64,000 bases of DNA from positions 80,573-144,572 of the forward strand of contig JALHPY010000002.1 of NCBI GenBank assembly GCA_022842305.1, read 5' to 3'. Both the position numbers and the translations under genes were made by a program. Positions 35,307-43,440 of the stretch are shown piece by piece (position 1 is the first letter of the stretch; each line of letters opens with the position of its first letter). The notes below the pieces were generated by a model that was not told where the DNA came from, did not search any database, and was given only the letters and a program-made list of their open reading frames with translations. The stretch is from Rubrivivax sp. (GTDB lineage Bacteria; Pseudomonadota; Gammaproteobacteria; Burkholderiales; Burkholderiaceae_C).

Positions 35307-36184
35307 GCGGCCTTGAACAAACCGTCGGGGCGCCACAGCAGGATCAGCGCCATCAGCACGTACACCAGCACGCCCGCGGCCTGGGGCAGCAGCACCTTGC
35401 CGAAGGTGTCGACGAAGCCGATCAGCAGCGCCGCCAGCAGCGCGCCACGGATGCTGCCGATGCCGCCGATCACCACCACAACGAAGCAGATGATGAGCAC
35501 GCTGCCACCCATGCCCGGGTAGACGCTGCTGACCGGTGCCGCCACCATGCCCGCCAGCACGGCGATGGCCACGCCCGCGGCAAAGACCACGCGGTACAGG
35601 AACTGGATGTCGATGCCCAGGCTCTGCACCATCTCGCGGTTGGCGCTGCCGGCGCGGATCATCATGCCCAGCCGCGTGCGCGTGAACACGAAGTACATGC
35701 CCAGCGCCAGCGCCAGGCACACGCCGCTGATGAAGAGGCGGTAGACCGGGTAGGTCATGGTGTCGCCTAAAGCGATGCTGCCCGAAAGCCAGGGCGGCGC
35801 CTGCACGCCGTGCACGTCGTCACCGACCAGCAGGCTGCGCAGTTCCTCGAAGACCAGGATCAGGCCATAGGTCATCAGCACCTGCTGCAGGTGCTCGCGC
35901 TCGTACAGGTAGCTGAAGAACACCCACTCCAGCACGTAGCCCAGCATCACCGCCAGCACCAGACCCACGAACAGCGTGGCCACGAAGCCGCCGCCGAAGC
36001 TGCGCTCGACCACCGGCGCCAGCGCAAAGGCCATGTAGGCGCCGATCATGTAGAAGCTGCCGTGCGCCAGGTTGATGACGCCCATGATGCCGAAGATCAG
36101 CGTCAGGCCGCTGGCCACCAGGAACAGCAGCAGCCCGTACTGCAGCGCGTTCAGGCACTGGATGAGGAAGGTGGCGAGGTCCAT
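35303..36184 (-). CDS. livH: ABC transporter permease, LivH type (second importer)
   Basis: A 293-residue membrane permease. LivH signature: NALQYGLLLFLVASGLTLIFGIMGVINLAHGSFYMIGAYMAF, shown here only in part by its key blocks LIFGIMGVINLAHGSFYMIG and VVVVIGGIGSIRGALLAALL. The ATG at 36184 follows a 138-base spacer after the binding-protein gene that contains an unusual inverted repeat. The spacer is the only sizeable gap in this transporter operon, which is common between the highly expressed binding protein and its permeases. Confidence 0.92.
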   Translation of the reverse strand: MDLATFLIQCLNALQYGLLLFLVASGLTLIFGIMGVINLAHGSFYMIGAYMAFALAPVVERSFGGGFVATLFVGLVLAVMLGYVLEWVFFSYLYEREHLQQVLMTYGLILVFEELRSLLVGDDVHGVQAPPWLSGSIALGDTMTYPVYRLFISGVCLALALGMYFVFTRTRLGMMIRAGSANREMVQSLGIDIQFLYRVVFAAGVAIAVLAGMVAAPVSSVYPGMGGSVLIICFVVVVIGGIGSIRGALLAALLIGFVDTFGKVLLPQAAGVLVYVLMALILLWRPDGLFKAA

Positions 36185-36204
36185 TGTTCGAGAATTGGCA
36201 GGGG

Positions 36205-36333
36205 CCCGGATGTGACGTAGCTTCCGTCGCGAGCGGGTCGCGATCGGGTCGAGCAGCACAGCCGTACACCCGTACGGCGCGCAGCGCAGGCCCGAGCCCG
36301 GCCCGCGCAGCAGGAAGATACGTTACATCCGGC
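36205..36333. repeat. 21-bp inverted repeat with internal hairpin between livK-type and livH-type genes
   Basis: The arms at 36205-36225 and 36313-36333 are inverted copies matching at 18 of 21 positions (core GGATGT-ACGTA-CTTCC). The right arm includes the last codons and the stop of the binding-protein gene. Between them lies a perfect hairpin GCCGTAC-ACCC-GTACGGC (36261-36278). In the minus-strand transcript the whole spacer could fold into one long structure, likely to stabilise the upstream mRNA or reduce read-through into the permeases. Confidence 0.55.
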
Positions 36334-37492
36334 AGCCGCGCGCGGGGTCGGTCAGCGCCTTGCTGGCCACGCCCACCACCTTGTTCTCCTTGCCCACCAC
36401 CTGGCGCAGGTAGATGTCCTGCACCGGGTTGTGCGCCTTGGACAGCATGAAGGGCCCGCGCGGGCTGTCGATGCGGGCCCTCTGCACCGCGGCGGCGAAC
36501 TCGGCCTTCTTGCCCACGTCGCCCTTCACCGCGGTCAGGCCTATGCCCAGGATCTGCGCCGCGTCATAGCCCTGCACGGCGTACACGTCGGGCTGCAGCT
36601 TGTAGCTCTTGGCATAGGCCAGGCGGAAGGCGCTGTCGCGCGGCGTGCCCAGGCTGTCGGCGTAATGCAGCGTGGTCAGCAGCCCGTCGGCGTCGGCGCC
36701 CTGGGCCTCGAGCGTGCCATCGGTCAGGAAGCCGGCGCCGTACAGCGGAATGTTCTTCTTCAGGCCTGCTGCGGCGTAGTCCTTGACGAACTTGACCGCG
36801 CCACCGCCGGCAAAGAAGGTGTACACCGCATCGGGCCGGGTGGACGCGATATCGGTCAGCAGCGCCTGGAACTCCACGCCGGGGAAGGGCAGGTTCAACT
36901 CCTTGACGACCTGGCCCCCTCCCTTCTCGAAGGCTTCCTTGAAGCCGCGCACCGATTCGTCGCCGGCGGCGTACTTCCAGGTGATGGTCACCACCTTCTT
37001 GTGGCCCTTCTTGGCCACCACCTCGCCCATGGCGTAACCGGGCTGCCAGTTGCTGAAGCTGCTGCGGAAGATGTTGGGCCCGCACATGGCGCCGGTGACG
37101 GCGTCGGCGCCGGCGTTGGGCACGATCAGCAGCGTGCCGCTGTCCTTGGCCACCTTGGCCATGGCCATGGCCACGCCGCTGTGCACCGTGCCCACCAGCA
37201 CGTCCACGTTGTCGCGCTTGACCAGCTTGTTGACGTTGTCGGTGGCCTTGGACGGGTCGCTCTCGTCGTCGACCTTGACGAACTCGACCTCGCGCCCGCC
37301 CAGCTTGCCGCCCTGCTCGGCCACGTAGAGCCGGAAGCCGTTCTCGATGGCCGTGCCCAGGGCGGCAAAGGTGCCGGTGTAGGGCAGCATCAGGCCGACC
37401 TTGAGCTTGGCGCCCTGGGCCAGCGTGGCGCTGGAGGCTAGGGCCAGCAAGGCGGTGGTGAAGAGGCTGAGGCCGAGGCGGGTGTTCTTCAT
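36323..37492 (-). CDS. livK: ABC transporter substrate-binding protein (second importer)
   Basis: A 389-residue periplasmic binding protein with a clear signal peptide (LGLSLFTTALLALASSATLAQG, cleaved near residue 26) and mature start AKLKVGLMLPYTGTFAALG. Blocks GGREVEFVKVDDESDPSKA and FVKDYAAAGLKKNIPLYGAGFLTDG are typical of aromatic- or benzoate-type members of the HAAT family. ATG 37492 is preceded by CAGGAGACAAGACACC. It is the first gene of the second importer and lies 43 bases downstream of benzoate-CoA ligase, so benzoate or a hydroxybenzoate is the most likely ligand. Confidence 0.88.
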   Translation of the reverse strand: MKNTRLGLSLFTTALLALASSATLAQGAKLKVGLMLPYTGTFAALGTAIENGFRLYVAEQGGKLGGREVEFVKVDDESDPSKATDNVNKLVKRDNVDVLVGTVHSGVAMAMAKVAKDSGTLLIVPNAGADAVTGAMCGPNIFRSSFSNWQPGYAMGEVVAKKGHKKVVTITWKYAAGDESVRGFKEAFEKGGGQVVKELNLPFPGVEFQALLTDIASTRPDAVYTFFAGGGAVKFVKDYAAAGLKKNIPLYGAGFLTDGTLEAQGADADGLLTTLHYADSLGTPRDSAFRLAYAKSYKLQPDVYAVQGYDAAQILGIGLTAVKGDVGKKAEFAAAVQRARIDSPRGPFMLSKAHNPVQDIYLRQVVGKENKVVGVASKALTDPARGCRM

Positions 37493-37535
37493 GGTGTCTT
37501 GTCTCCTGCTGTTGTGGTGAATGCCGTTCCTGCTG

Positions 37536-39119
37536 TCAGCGCCCGGCCGCCTCGCGCTCGCGCAGCCTGAAGCGCTGGATCTTGCCCGTGGCGGTCTTGG
37601 GCAGTTCGTCCAGGAACTCGATCTGGCGCGGGTACTTGTAGGGCGCCAGCCGGTCCTTGACGAAGGCCTTGAGCTCGGCGTCGCTGGCCTTCGCCCCGGG
37701 TTTGAGCACGACAAAGGCCTTGGACTTGGTCAGTCCCTGCTCGTCGACCACACCGATGACCGCGGCCTCGAGCACCGAGGGGTGCTGCACCAGCGTGGCC
37801 TCAACCTCGAAAGGGCTGACGTAGATGCCGCTGACCTTGAGCATGTCGTCGCTGCGGCCGCTGTAGGTGTAGCTGCCGTCGGCGTTGCGCTGGTACTTGT
37901 CGCCGCTGCGCGTCCAGCGGCCCTGGAAGGTGTCCAGCGTCTTGTCGCGGCTGCCCCAGTACATCAGCGCCGCGCTGGGGCCCTGGATGAACAGGTCGCC
38001 GGTGTCGCTGGAACCGTCTTCGTTCAGCGGCAGCGGCAGGCCATCGTCGCCGCGCAGTTCGACCTGGTAGCCCGGCACGGGCCAGCCGGTGGTGCCGTAG
38101 CGCACGCGGCCGGGCACGTTGGACAGGAAGATGTGCAGCATCTCGGTGGAGCCTATGCCGTCGATGATCTCCACGCCGTAGTGCGCGGTGAAGCGCTTGC
38201 CCACGTCGGCCGGCAGCGCCTCGCCGGCTGAAGAGGCCAGGCGCAGCGCGACATCGGCCCGCGCCGGCAGCGCGGGCGATGCCAGCATGCCGGCATAGCC
38301 CGTGGGCGCGCCGAAGAACACCGTGGGGCTGACGCCGCCCACCTGGCCACGCCAGCGCTTGAACACCGCGTCGGGCGTGGGCCGTTCGGCCATCAGCAGC
38401 GTGGTGGCGCCCACGCTCAGCGGAAAGCTCAGAGCGTTGCCCAGGCCATAGGCGAAGAACAGCTTGGCGGCCGAGAAGCAGATGTCGTCCGGCCGCAGGC
38501 CCAGCACCGGGCCGCCGTACAGCTCGGCCGTCCAGTAGGGGTTGGCGTGGCTGTGCAGCGTGCCCTTGGGCCGGCCGGTGGAACCCGAGGAGTAGAGCCA
38601 GAAGCCGGGGTCGTCGGGCCCGGTGCTGGCGGGCTGGTCCAGCGGCGCCTGCGCCGCCAGCGCGGCTTCCAGTGCCTGCGTGCCTTCGGGTGCCTCGGCC
38701 CCGGCCACGAACACCGCGCGCAACTCGTGCGGCCCGGCGGCCATGGCCGCCTGCAGCGCCGGCAGCAGCGCCGGTGACACCAGCGCGGCCTGCGCGCGGC
38801 TGTGCGCCAGCATGAAGGTGTAGTCGTCGGCGCTGAGCAGCGTGTTCACCGCCACCGGCACCACGCCCGCGTACAGCGCGCCCAGAAAGCACACCGGCCA
38901 GTCGTTGCAGTCCAGCATCAGCAGCAGCACGCGCTCTTCGCGGCGCACGCCTGCCGCCAGCAGCGCGGCGGCCAGGCGCCGGCTGCGATCGGCCAGTGCG
39001 TCGTAGCGCAGGCTGCCCTGGTCGTCGATGTAGGCCAGGCGCTGCGGGTAGGCTTGGTGGCGCTCGAACAGGTGCTGCGCGAAGTTGAAGCGCGGGCCGG
39101 GAGCGGGGGGCATGGGCAT
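37536..39119 (-). CDS. bclA: benzoate-CoA ligase
   Basis: A 527-residue adenylate-forming ligase of the benzoate-CoA ligase family. It activates benzoate to benzoyl-CoA with ATP hydrolysed to AMP. Visible blocks: WLYSSGSTGRPKGTLHSH (ATP loop), SAAKLFFAYGLGNALSFPLS, LASSAGEALPADVG, IDGIGSTEMLHIFLSN, GDLFIQGPSAALMYWG and YTYSGRSDDMLKVSGIYVSP. The catalytic lysine is in LPKTATGKIQRFRLR. The family-typical AKLFFAYGLGN and GSTEMLHIFLS motifs distinguish it from fatty-acyl ligases. A strong AGGAGAAGGAGACC site precedes ATG 39119. It shares the strand with, and precedes, the second ABC importer. Confidence 0.93.
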   Translation of the reverse strand: MPMPPAPGPRFNFAQHLFERHQAYPQRLAYIDDQGSLRYDALADRSRRLAAALLAAGVRREERVLLLMLDCNDWPVCFLGALYAGVVPVAVNTLLSADDYTFMLAHSRAQAALVSPALLPALQAAMAAGPHELRAVFVAGAEAPEGTQALEAALAAQAPLDQPASTGPDDPGFWLYSSGSTGRPKGTLHSHANPYWTAELYGGPVLGLRPDDICFSAAKLFFAYGLGNALSFPLSVGATTLLMAERPTPDAVFKRWRGQVGGVSPTVFFGAPTGYAGMLASPALPARADVALRLASSAGEALPADVGKRFTAHYGVEIIDGIGSTEMLHIFLSNVPGRVRYGTTGWPVPGYQVELRGDDGLPLPLNEDGSSDTGDLFIQGPSAALMYWGSRDKTLDTFQGRWTRSGDKYQRNADGSYTYSGRSDDMLKVSGIYVSPFEVEATLVQHPSVLEAAVIGVVDEQGLTKSKAFVVLKPGAKASDAELKAFVKDRLAPYKYPRQIEFLDELPKTATGKIQRFRLREREAAGR

Positions 39120-39169
39120 GGTGGTCTCCTTCTCCTCACCCGGGGCTTGGGCGCCCCTGGGCGGGCGGT

Positions 39170-40177
39170 CTACACGGCGCGCGCGAAGGCCAGGCGCTGC
39201 GAGCGCACGAAGCCGCAGTTCAGCAAGAAGCCCAGCAGCGGCAGTTCGGTGGGCCGCACGGCGGTCTCGACGCGGTCGATGTGCAGCGCCTGCAGGCTGG
39301 CGAAGAGCTGCGAGACCAGCGCGTGGCCGACGCCGCGGTGGCCGTAGCCGGGGTCGACGCCGATGGTGTCGAGCACGGCCACCGGCTCGGCCCGGCCGAA
39401 GTCGCCCAGGTCGACCCGCGCCATCAGGAAGCCGACCACGGCGCCGTCCAGCTGTGCGGTCAGCGACACGCGGATGGCCGAGTCGTCCATGGCCTCGCCC
39501 AGCTTGCCCTCGATGTAGGCGCTGCGGTTGCGGCCGGTGATCTGCTGGTCGATGCGCAGGATGCGCGGCAGGTCTTCGGCTCGCATGGCACGCACGTCGC
39601 AGTGGCTGCGCGAGGCGCGCTCGAAATCGTTGCCTTCGGGGGCGCCGTAGTCGGTCTCATGGCCCGGGGTCTGGGCCGCGGGCAGGCCCAGCGCGTCGTC
39701 GCGTTCGGCCTGGTAGCCGTCGGCCACGCTGCATTCGAGCACCATGTCGCTGGTGAGCTGGAAGCCCATGCTGTGCAGCCATTGCAGCATGCCGTGGTCG
39801 GTCCAGGCAGCCACGGTACGCAACTCGCCCACGCCGTGGCGGCGGGCGTAGTCGGCCAGCGCATCCAGCAGCTGCCGGCCCACGCCATGGCCCTGGCGCT
39901 CGGCCCGCACGCCCAGCGCCTCGACGCGCAGGCCCTGGCGGATGCGGCCGAACTCGCCCTGCGAGCGCCGCGCCAGGATAAAGCCGGCCACGCCCTGCCC
40001 GTCTTGCGCCGCCAGCTGCACGTGCAGGTCGGGCTGGGCCAGGGCCGCCTTGACGCGGCGCTGGAAGTAGCTCTTGCGCACGCGGCCCACGATGGCGGCG
40101 TCGATGGCCACCACGGCGTCCAGGTCTTGCTGGGTGAGCGCGCGGATGGGGGCATCGGCTAGGGTGGCGGTCTGCAT
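39170..40177 (-). CDS. tandem GNAT acetyltransferase
   Basis: A 335-residue protein made of two GNAT domains (about 10-155 and 193-333). Each has its acetyl-CoA loop: ERQGHGVGRQLLDALADYA in the first and GYGHRGVGHALVSQLFASL in the second. Both begin with the same pattern as the single-domain GNAT at 2938: D-L-x2-V/I-x2-I-D, then G-R-x-R/K-x2-Y. This shared origin and its place next to benzoate-CoA ligase suggest a common role in the aromatic pathway, perhaps acetylating amino-aromatic acids or regulating CoA ligases by lysine acetylation. The latter is known for R. palustris BadA with Pat. The substrate is not known. Confidence 0.78.
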   Translation of the reverse strand: MQTATLADAPIRALTQQDLDAVVAIDAAIVGRVRKSYFQRRVKAALAQPDLHVQLAAQDGQGVAGFILARRSQGEFGRIRQGLRVEALGVRAERQGHGVGRQLLDALADYARRHGVGELRTVAAWTDHGMLQWLHSMGFQLTSDMVLECSVADGYQAERDDALGLPAAQTPGHETDYGAPEGNDFERASRSHCDVRAMRAEDLPRILRIDQQITGRNRSAYIEGKLGEAMDDSAIRVSLTAQLDGAVVGFLMARVDLGDFGRAEPVAVLDTIGVDPGYGHRGVGHALVSQLFASLQALHIDRVETAVRPTELPLLGFLLNCGFVRSQRLAFARAV

Positions 40178-40239
40178 GGTCACGGGTCTCCTGGATCGCA
40201 TGGGTCGTGTCGGGCCGCGCGGACCGGCCGCGCAGGCGT

Positions 40240-40746
40240 TCAGTGCGCGCTGTAGTCCATTGCCAGCTGGCGGTCGGTGTCGTCGTCGAGCAGGTCTTCG
40301 AGCAGCGGCAGCAAGGCCATCTCTTCCTTCTGGATGTGCGAGACCTGGCGTTCCACCAGTTCCAGCGCGGCCTGGGCCAGGGCGGACCAGCCGGCCTCGT
40401 CCAGCGTGCCGGCGGCGGCGTCGTGGGCCAGCGGCAGCAACTCGGCGGCCAGGTCGCGGATGGCCTCGTGTTCGCTGGTCAGCAGCCGGGCGATGCCGCT
40501 GTCTCCGCTGCTGGCCATGCGCGTGAACAGCTCGCCTTCCTCGAAGACGAAGTGGCGTTCCACGTCCTGCAGCACCTGGTGCTGCAGCGCGCCCATCAGG
40601 CGGGCCAGCGCGGTGCCCGGGCCGGCGGCACGGTGCAACGCCGCGCCGTTGCCCGGGCCCAGGGCTCTTTCGACCTGCGCCAGCAGGTCCAGGTTGGCGC
40701 GGTGGTCGTCGTGCAGCGCACGACCGGTGTGTCGGGTGAGGTTCAT
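40240..40746 (-). CDS. hemerythrin-like (HHE domain) protein
   Basis: A 168-residue helical protein with hemerythrin-like metal ligands: LHDDHRANLDLLAQVE, QDVERHFVFEEGELFTRM, LTSEHEAIRDLAAELLPL and VERQVSHIQKEEMALLPLLE. These supply the H...H-x3-E...H-x3-E pattern of a non-heme di-iron site that binds oxygen or NO. Hemerythrin-like genes next to DUF2249 and NnrS-like membrane proteins are typical of NO handling in denitrifiers. The gene starts 18 bases downstream of a variant of the island's palindromic operator, suggesting control with the aromatic genes. Confidence 0.82.
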   Translation of the reverse strand: MNLTRHTGRALHDDHRANLDLLAQVERALGPGNGAALHRAAGPGTALARLMGALQHQVLQDVERHFVFEEGELFTRMASSGDSGIARLLTSEHEAIRDLAAELLPLAHDAAAGTLDEAGWSALAQAALELVERQVSHIQKEEMALLPLLEDLLDDDTDRQLAMDYSAH

Positions 40747-40763
40747 GTTCGGGCGATAACGGT

Positions 40764-40779
40764 AATCCGGTACCGATTT
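40764..40779. promoter_or_regulatory. variant palindromic operator, site 4 (before hemerythrin gene)
   Basis: AATCCGGTACCGATTT is centred on GGTACC like the other three sites, with A/T-rich flanks. It matches the consensus ATTGYGGTACCRCAAT less well but is itself a fair palindrome (CGGTACCG core, AA/TT outside). It lies 18 bases upstream of ATG 40746, where it could cover the start of transcription. It is the weakest of the four and should be treated as tentative. Confidence 0.4.
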
Positions 40780-40791
40780 GCTTGATTGATC

Positions 40792-42090
40792 TTATGCCTG
40801 CGGCCGCGGCGGCGCAAGCGGGGGAATGCCCGACGCCGGCGGCGCGCGCATGCGCCGCCAGGCGTAGACAAAGAACCAGGCGAAGGAAAACGCACCGACG
40901 CAGCCGCACAGGGCCGCGGCGCGCGCTAGCCAAGGGCTGCCGGCCAGCACCGCCAGCAGCAGCAGCGCAAAGGCTGCCAGGTGGCAGCGGAAGTGCAGCC
41001 TCAGCGCCGGCTCGGACGTCAGCGCAGAGGGCAGCGGCGGCCCGCGCCGCCCAGGCGGCGCATGCATGGCCGCCAGGAACGGCACGATGCGCGCCAGCAC
41101 GCCCAGCAGGAAGCTCAGCAGCCCGCCCACCAGCAGCACGACGAACAGCGCGCGCAGGCGCTCGAAGCCGGCGCCGGCCTCCAGCGCCAACGCCGCCAGC
41201 AGGCTGGCCGCCAGCGCCGCCCACCCCACGCGCATCAGCAGCAGCGGCCTGCCCAGCTGCCGGCGCATTCCGCTGCGCAGCATGCGCGTCATCAAGAGCA
41301 CATGCAGGCCCAGCCCGGCCAGGCCCAGCAGCACCGCCAGGACGCCTAGCCAGCCCGGCGGCGCCAGCGCGGCCAGCGCCAACCCGCCGATCACCAGCCC
41401 GGCCGAGGCGAGTGACGGCCGCTGCGGCGGCGCGTCGGCCAGCGCGAACATGGGCAGCAGGATGTAGGAAAAGCCCAGCAGCAGCAGCCCCATGAAGCCA
41501 TAGCCGGCCAGCACCACGTGCAGGCGCAGCGCCAGGCCGTGGTCCATGAAGCCCTGGCCCCGGTAGGTGGCGGCCAGCGACAGCCCGCTGGCCAGCAACG
41601 CCAGCAGGCACAGCAGCGCGGCCCCGCCGTGCGCGGCCACCACCGCCATGCCGCGGGCGCGCATCAGGTTGCGCCCCAGCAGCGCGGCAAAGAACAGCAG
41701 CGCCAGCACCGCCGCCGCCGCGCCCCAGACCATGCCGTCGGCCCAGCCCTGCGCCATGGCCAGGGCCAGCAGGCCCACGGCGGGCATGTACAGCCAACCC
41801 AGGGCGGCCAGGGTGCGCGGTGCAGCCACGGCCTGGCGCGTGGCCACCGGCAGCAGTTGCAGGCTGGCGCCGATGGCCGTCATGGCCAGCACGCCCAGGG
41901 TGAACAGGTGCAGCCCCGCCAACGGCAGGCCCGGGCCGCCACCGAAGGCCGGCGTCTGGGCCGCGCCGGCCAGCAGCGCCAGCCAGGCCAGCAGCTGGCA
42001 CAGCACCGCGGCGCCGAAGAAACGGAAGGGGATGGAAGCCGGCAGCAGGCGGCCGCTCAGGTCGCCCAGGAACGCCGGCCCGGCAGCCAT
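40792..42090 (-). CDS. polytopic membrane protein, NnrS/heme-copper-oxidase-like
   Basis: A 432-residue protein with about twelve hydrophobic helices. Histidines lie within helices in patterns reminiscent of heme-copper oxidase subunit I and NnrS proteins: LAGLHLFTLGVLAMTAIGASLQLLP, and RLHVVLAGYGFMGLLLLGFSYILLPMF, shown by their key stretches. Between DUF2249 and a hemerythrin-like protein, the likely role is relief of nitric oxide stress or heme-linked gas sensing. It begins at the end of the DUF2249 gene (1-base overlap region at 42090). The assignment is by topology and context and is not certain. Confidence 0.6.
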   Translation of the reverse strand: MAAGPAFLGDLSGRLLPASIPFRFFGAAVLCQLLAWLALLAGAAQTPAFGGGPGLPLAGLHLFTLGVLAMTAIGASLQLLPVATRQAVAAPRTLAALGWLYMPAVGLLALAMAQGWADGMVWGAAAAVLALLFFAALLGRNLMRARGMAVVAAHGGAALLCLLALLASGLSLAATYRGQGFMDHGLALRLHVVLAGYGFMGLLLLGFSYILLPMFALADAPPQRPSLASAGLVIGGLALAALAPPGWLGVLAVLLGLAGLGLHVLLMTRMLRSGMRRQLGRPLLLMRVGWAALAASLLAALALEAGAGFERLRALFVVLLVGGLLSFLLGVLARIVPFLAAMHAPPGRRGPPLPSALTSEPALRLHFRCHLAAFALLLLAVLAGSPWLARAAALCGCVGAFSFAWFFVYAWRRMRAPPASGIPPLAPPRPQA

Positions 42091-42398
42091 CAGGCCCCCG
42101 GCGTCAGGCGCAACAACAACTCACCGGGCTCGCTGGCCAGACGTTCGGCCGACCAGCCGATCTCGGCCAGCTCGGGGTACAGCAGCACCGGGTCACGGTC
42201 GTGGTGCACCAGCACCACGCCGCGGCCGGCCATCTGCTGCACCAGGCGCAGGATGTCCACCAGCGGCTGCGGCGGCTGCAGGCCGCGCACGTCGATGTGC
42301 TCGCCGTCGGCCTCTTGCCAGCGGCGCGGGCCCGAGCGCGGCGCGCCGCCCGGCAGCACGGCGCAGGGCTGGGGTGCGGACGCCGGATCAGCGGTCAT
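42090..42398 (-). CDS. DUF2249 domain protein
   Basis: A 102-residue protein with a DUF2249 domain at about 34-100: H-I-D-V-R-G-L-Q-P-P-Q-P, then GRGVVLVHHDRDPVLLYPEL and a C-terminal LLLRLTPG. The fold is SirA/TusA-like. DUF2249 proteins commonly accompany hemerythrin-like and NnrS-like genes in denitrifying bacteria; their biochemical function is not established. The gene overlaps the end of the TRAP binding protein gene by 11 bases at its 5' side and abuts the membrane protein at its 3' side. Confidence 0.75.
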   Translation of the reverse strand: MTADPASAPQPCAVLPGGAPRSGPRRWQEADGEHIDVRGLQPPQPLVDILRLVQQMAGRGVVLVHHDRDPVLLYPELAEIGWSAERLASEPGELLLRLTPGA

Positions 42399-43425
42399 AT
42401 TGCAGGATCAGCGTGCGCGCCTGCTCCAGCAGGGCCGGGCCATTGGCGCCCTTGGCCGAGACCTCCTTGACCCACTGGTCGTCGACGTCGGATGCGGCCT
42501 TGATCCAGCGCTGGTACTCGGCGGCGTCCAGCGTGAGCAGCGTGTTGCCGCGGTCGCTGGCCAGCTTGTGGTTGGCCACCACCACGGCGTCGAAGCCCTT
42601 CTCGCCAGCCCAGGCCGACACCGCCAGGCCGCTGTTGGCCTCGATCACCTTCTTCAGGTCGGCCGGCAGCGCGTTGTAGCGCGCCTGGTTCATCACGAAG
42701 GCGAAGATCGAGTTGGCAAACTTGGGCTGGCCGGCGGGCGCATCGAGGTGGCTCTTGGCGATCTCCTGCAGCTTGGCCGCGGGCACGCCTTCCCAGGGCA
42801 CCATGGCGCCGTCGATCACGCCCTTGGACATGGCCTCGGGCACGGCCGGCAGCGGCATCTGCACCGGTGCGGCGCCCAGGGCCGTCAGCATGCGCGAGTT
42901 CAGCCGCGTGGCGGCGCGGATCTTCATGCCTTTCAGGTCGTCCAGCGTGCGCACGCCCTTGGCGCTGCTCAGGTGGAAGGCCGAGCCGTCGTTGGTGTGC
43001 AGGAACAGGGGCTTGACGCCCTGGTACTCGTCCAGCGCCGACTTCTGCACGTAGTCCCAGTAGGCCTGGCTCGAGCCCTTGGCGCTGCGCGTGAAGAAGG
43101 GCAGCTCGAAGACCTCGGACTTGACAAAGCGACCGGCCGAATAGGTGGGGATGGTCCAGACGATGTCGGCCACGCCGTCGCGCGCCTGGTCGAACAGCTG
43201 CGCCGGCGTGCCGCCCAGCTGCATGGCCGGGTAGATCTGGCACTTCATGCGGTCGCCCGATTCCTGGGCGATCTTGTCGCACCAGGGCTGGATGAGGTTG
43301 CGGTGCACGTTGGCCGTGGCGGGCAGGAAGTGGTGCACCTTGAGCACCACGGTCTGCGCCTGCGCACAGGTGCCGACGGTCAGCAGGGCAGCAGCCACGA
43401 AGGCGGCGAGTCGGGACATGGTCAT
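42388..43425 (-). CDS. dctP: TRAP transporter substrate-binding protein, DctP family
   Basis: A 345-residue periplasmic protein with a signal peptide (RLAAFVAAALLTVGTCAQA, cleavage before QT). TRAP/DctP features: VLKVHHFLPATANVHRNLIQPW, YPAMQLGGTPAQLFDQARDGVADIVW and LKGMKIRAATRLNSRMLTALGAAPVQMPLPAVPEAM (part). The conserved Arg in IRAAT binds the ligand carboxylate. With the DctM and DctQ proteins encoded just upstream it imports an organic acid. Located after alicyclic/aromatic CoA genes, the ligand may be cyclohexane carboxylate or an aromatic acid. Confidence 0.9.
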   Translation of the reverse strand: MTMSRLAAFVAAALLTVGTCAQAQTVVLKVHHFLPATANVHRNLIQPWCDKIAQESGDRMKCQIYPAMQLGGTPAQLFDQARDGVADIVWTIPTYSAGRFVKSEVFELPFFTRSAKGSSQAYWDYVQKSALDEYQGVKPLFLHTNDGSAFHLSSAKGVRTLDDLKGMKIRAATRLNSRMLTALGAAPVQMPLPAVPEAMSKGVIDGAMVPWEGVPAAKLQEIAKSHLDAPAGQPKFANSIFAFVMNQARYNALPADLKKVIEANSGLAVSAWAGEKGFDAVVVANHKLASDRGNTLLTLDAAEYQRWIKAASDVDDQWVKEVSAKGANGPALLEQARTLILQYDR

Positions 43426-43440
43426 CTCCTTGTTGGTGAT

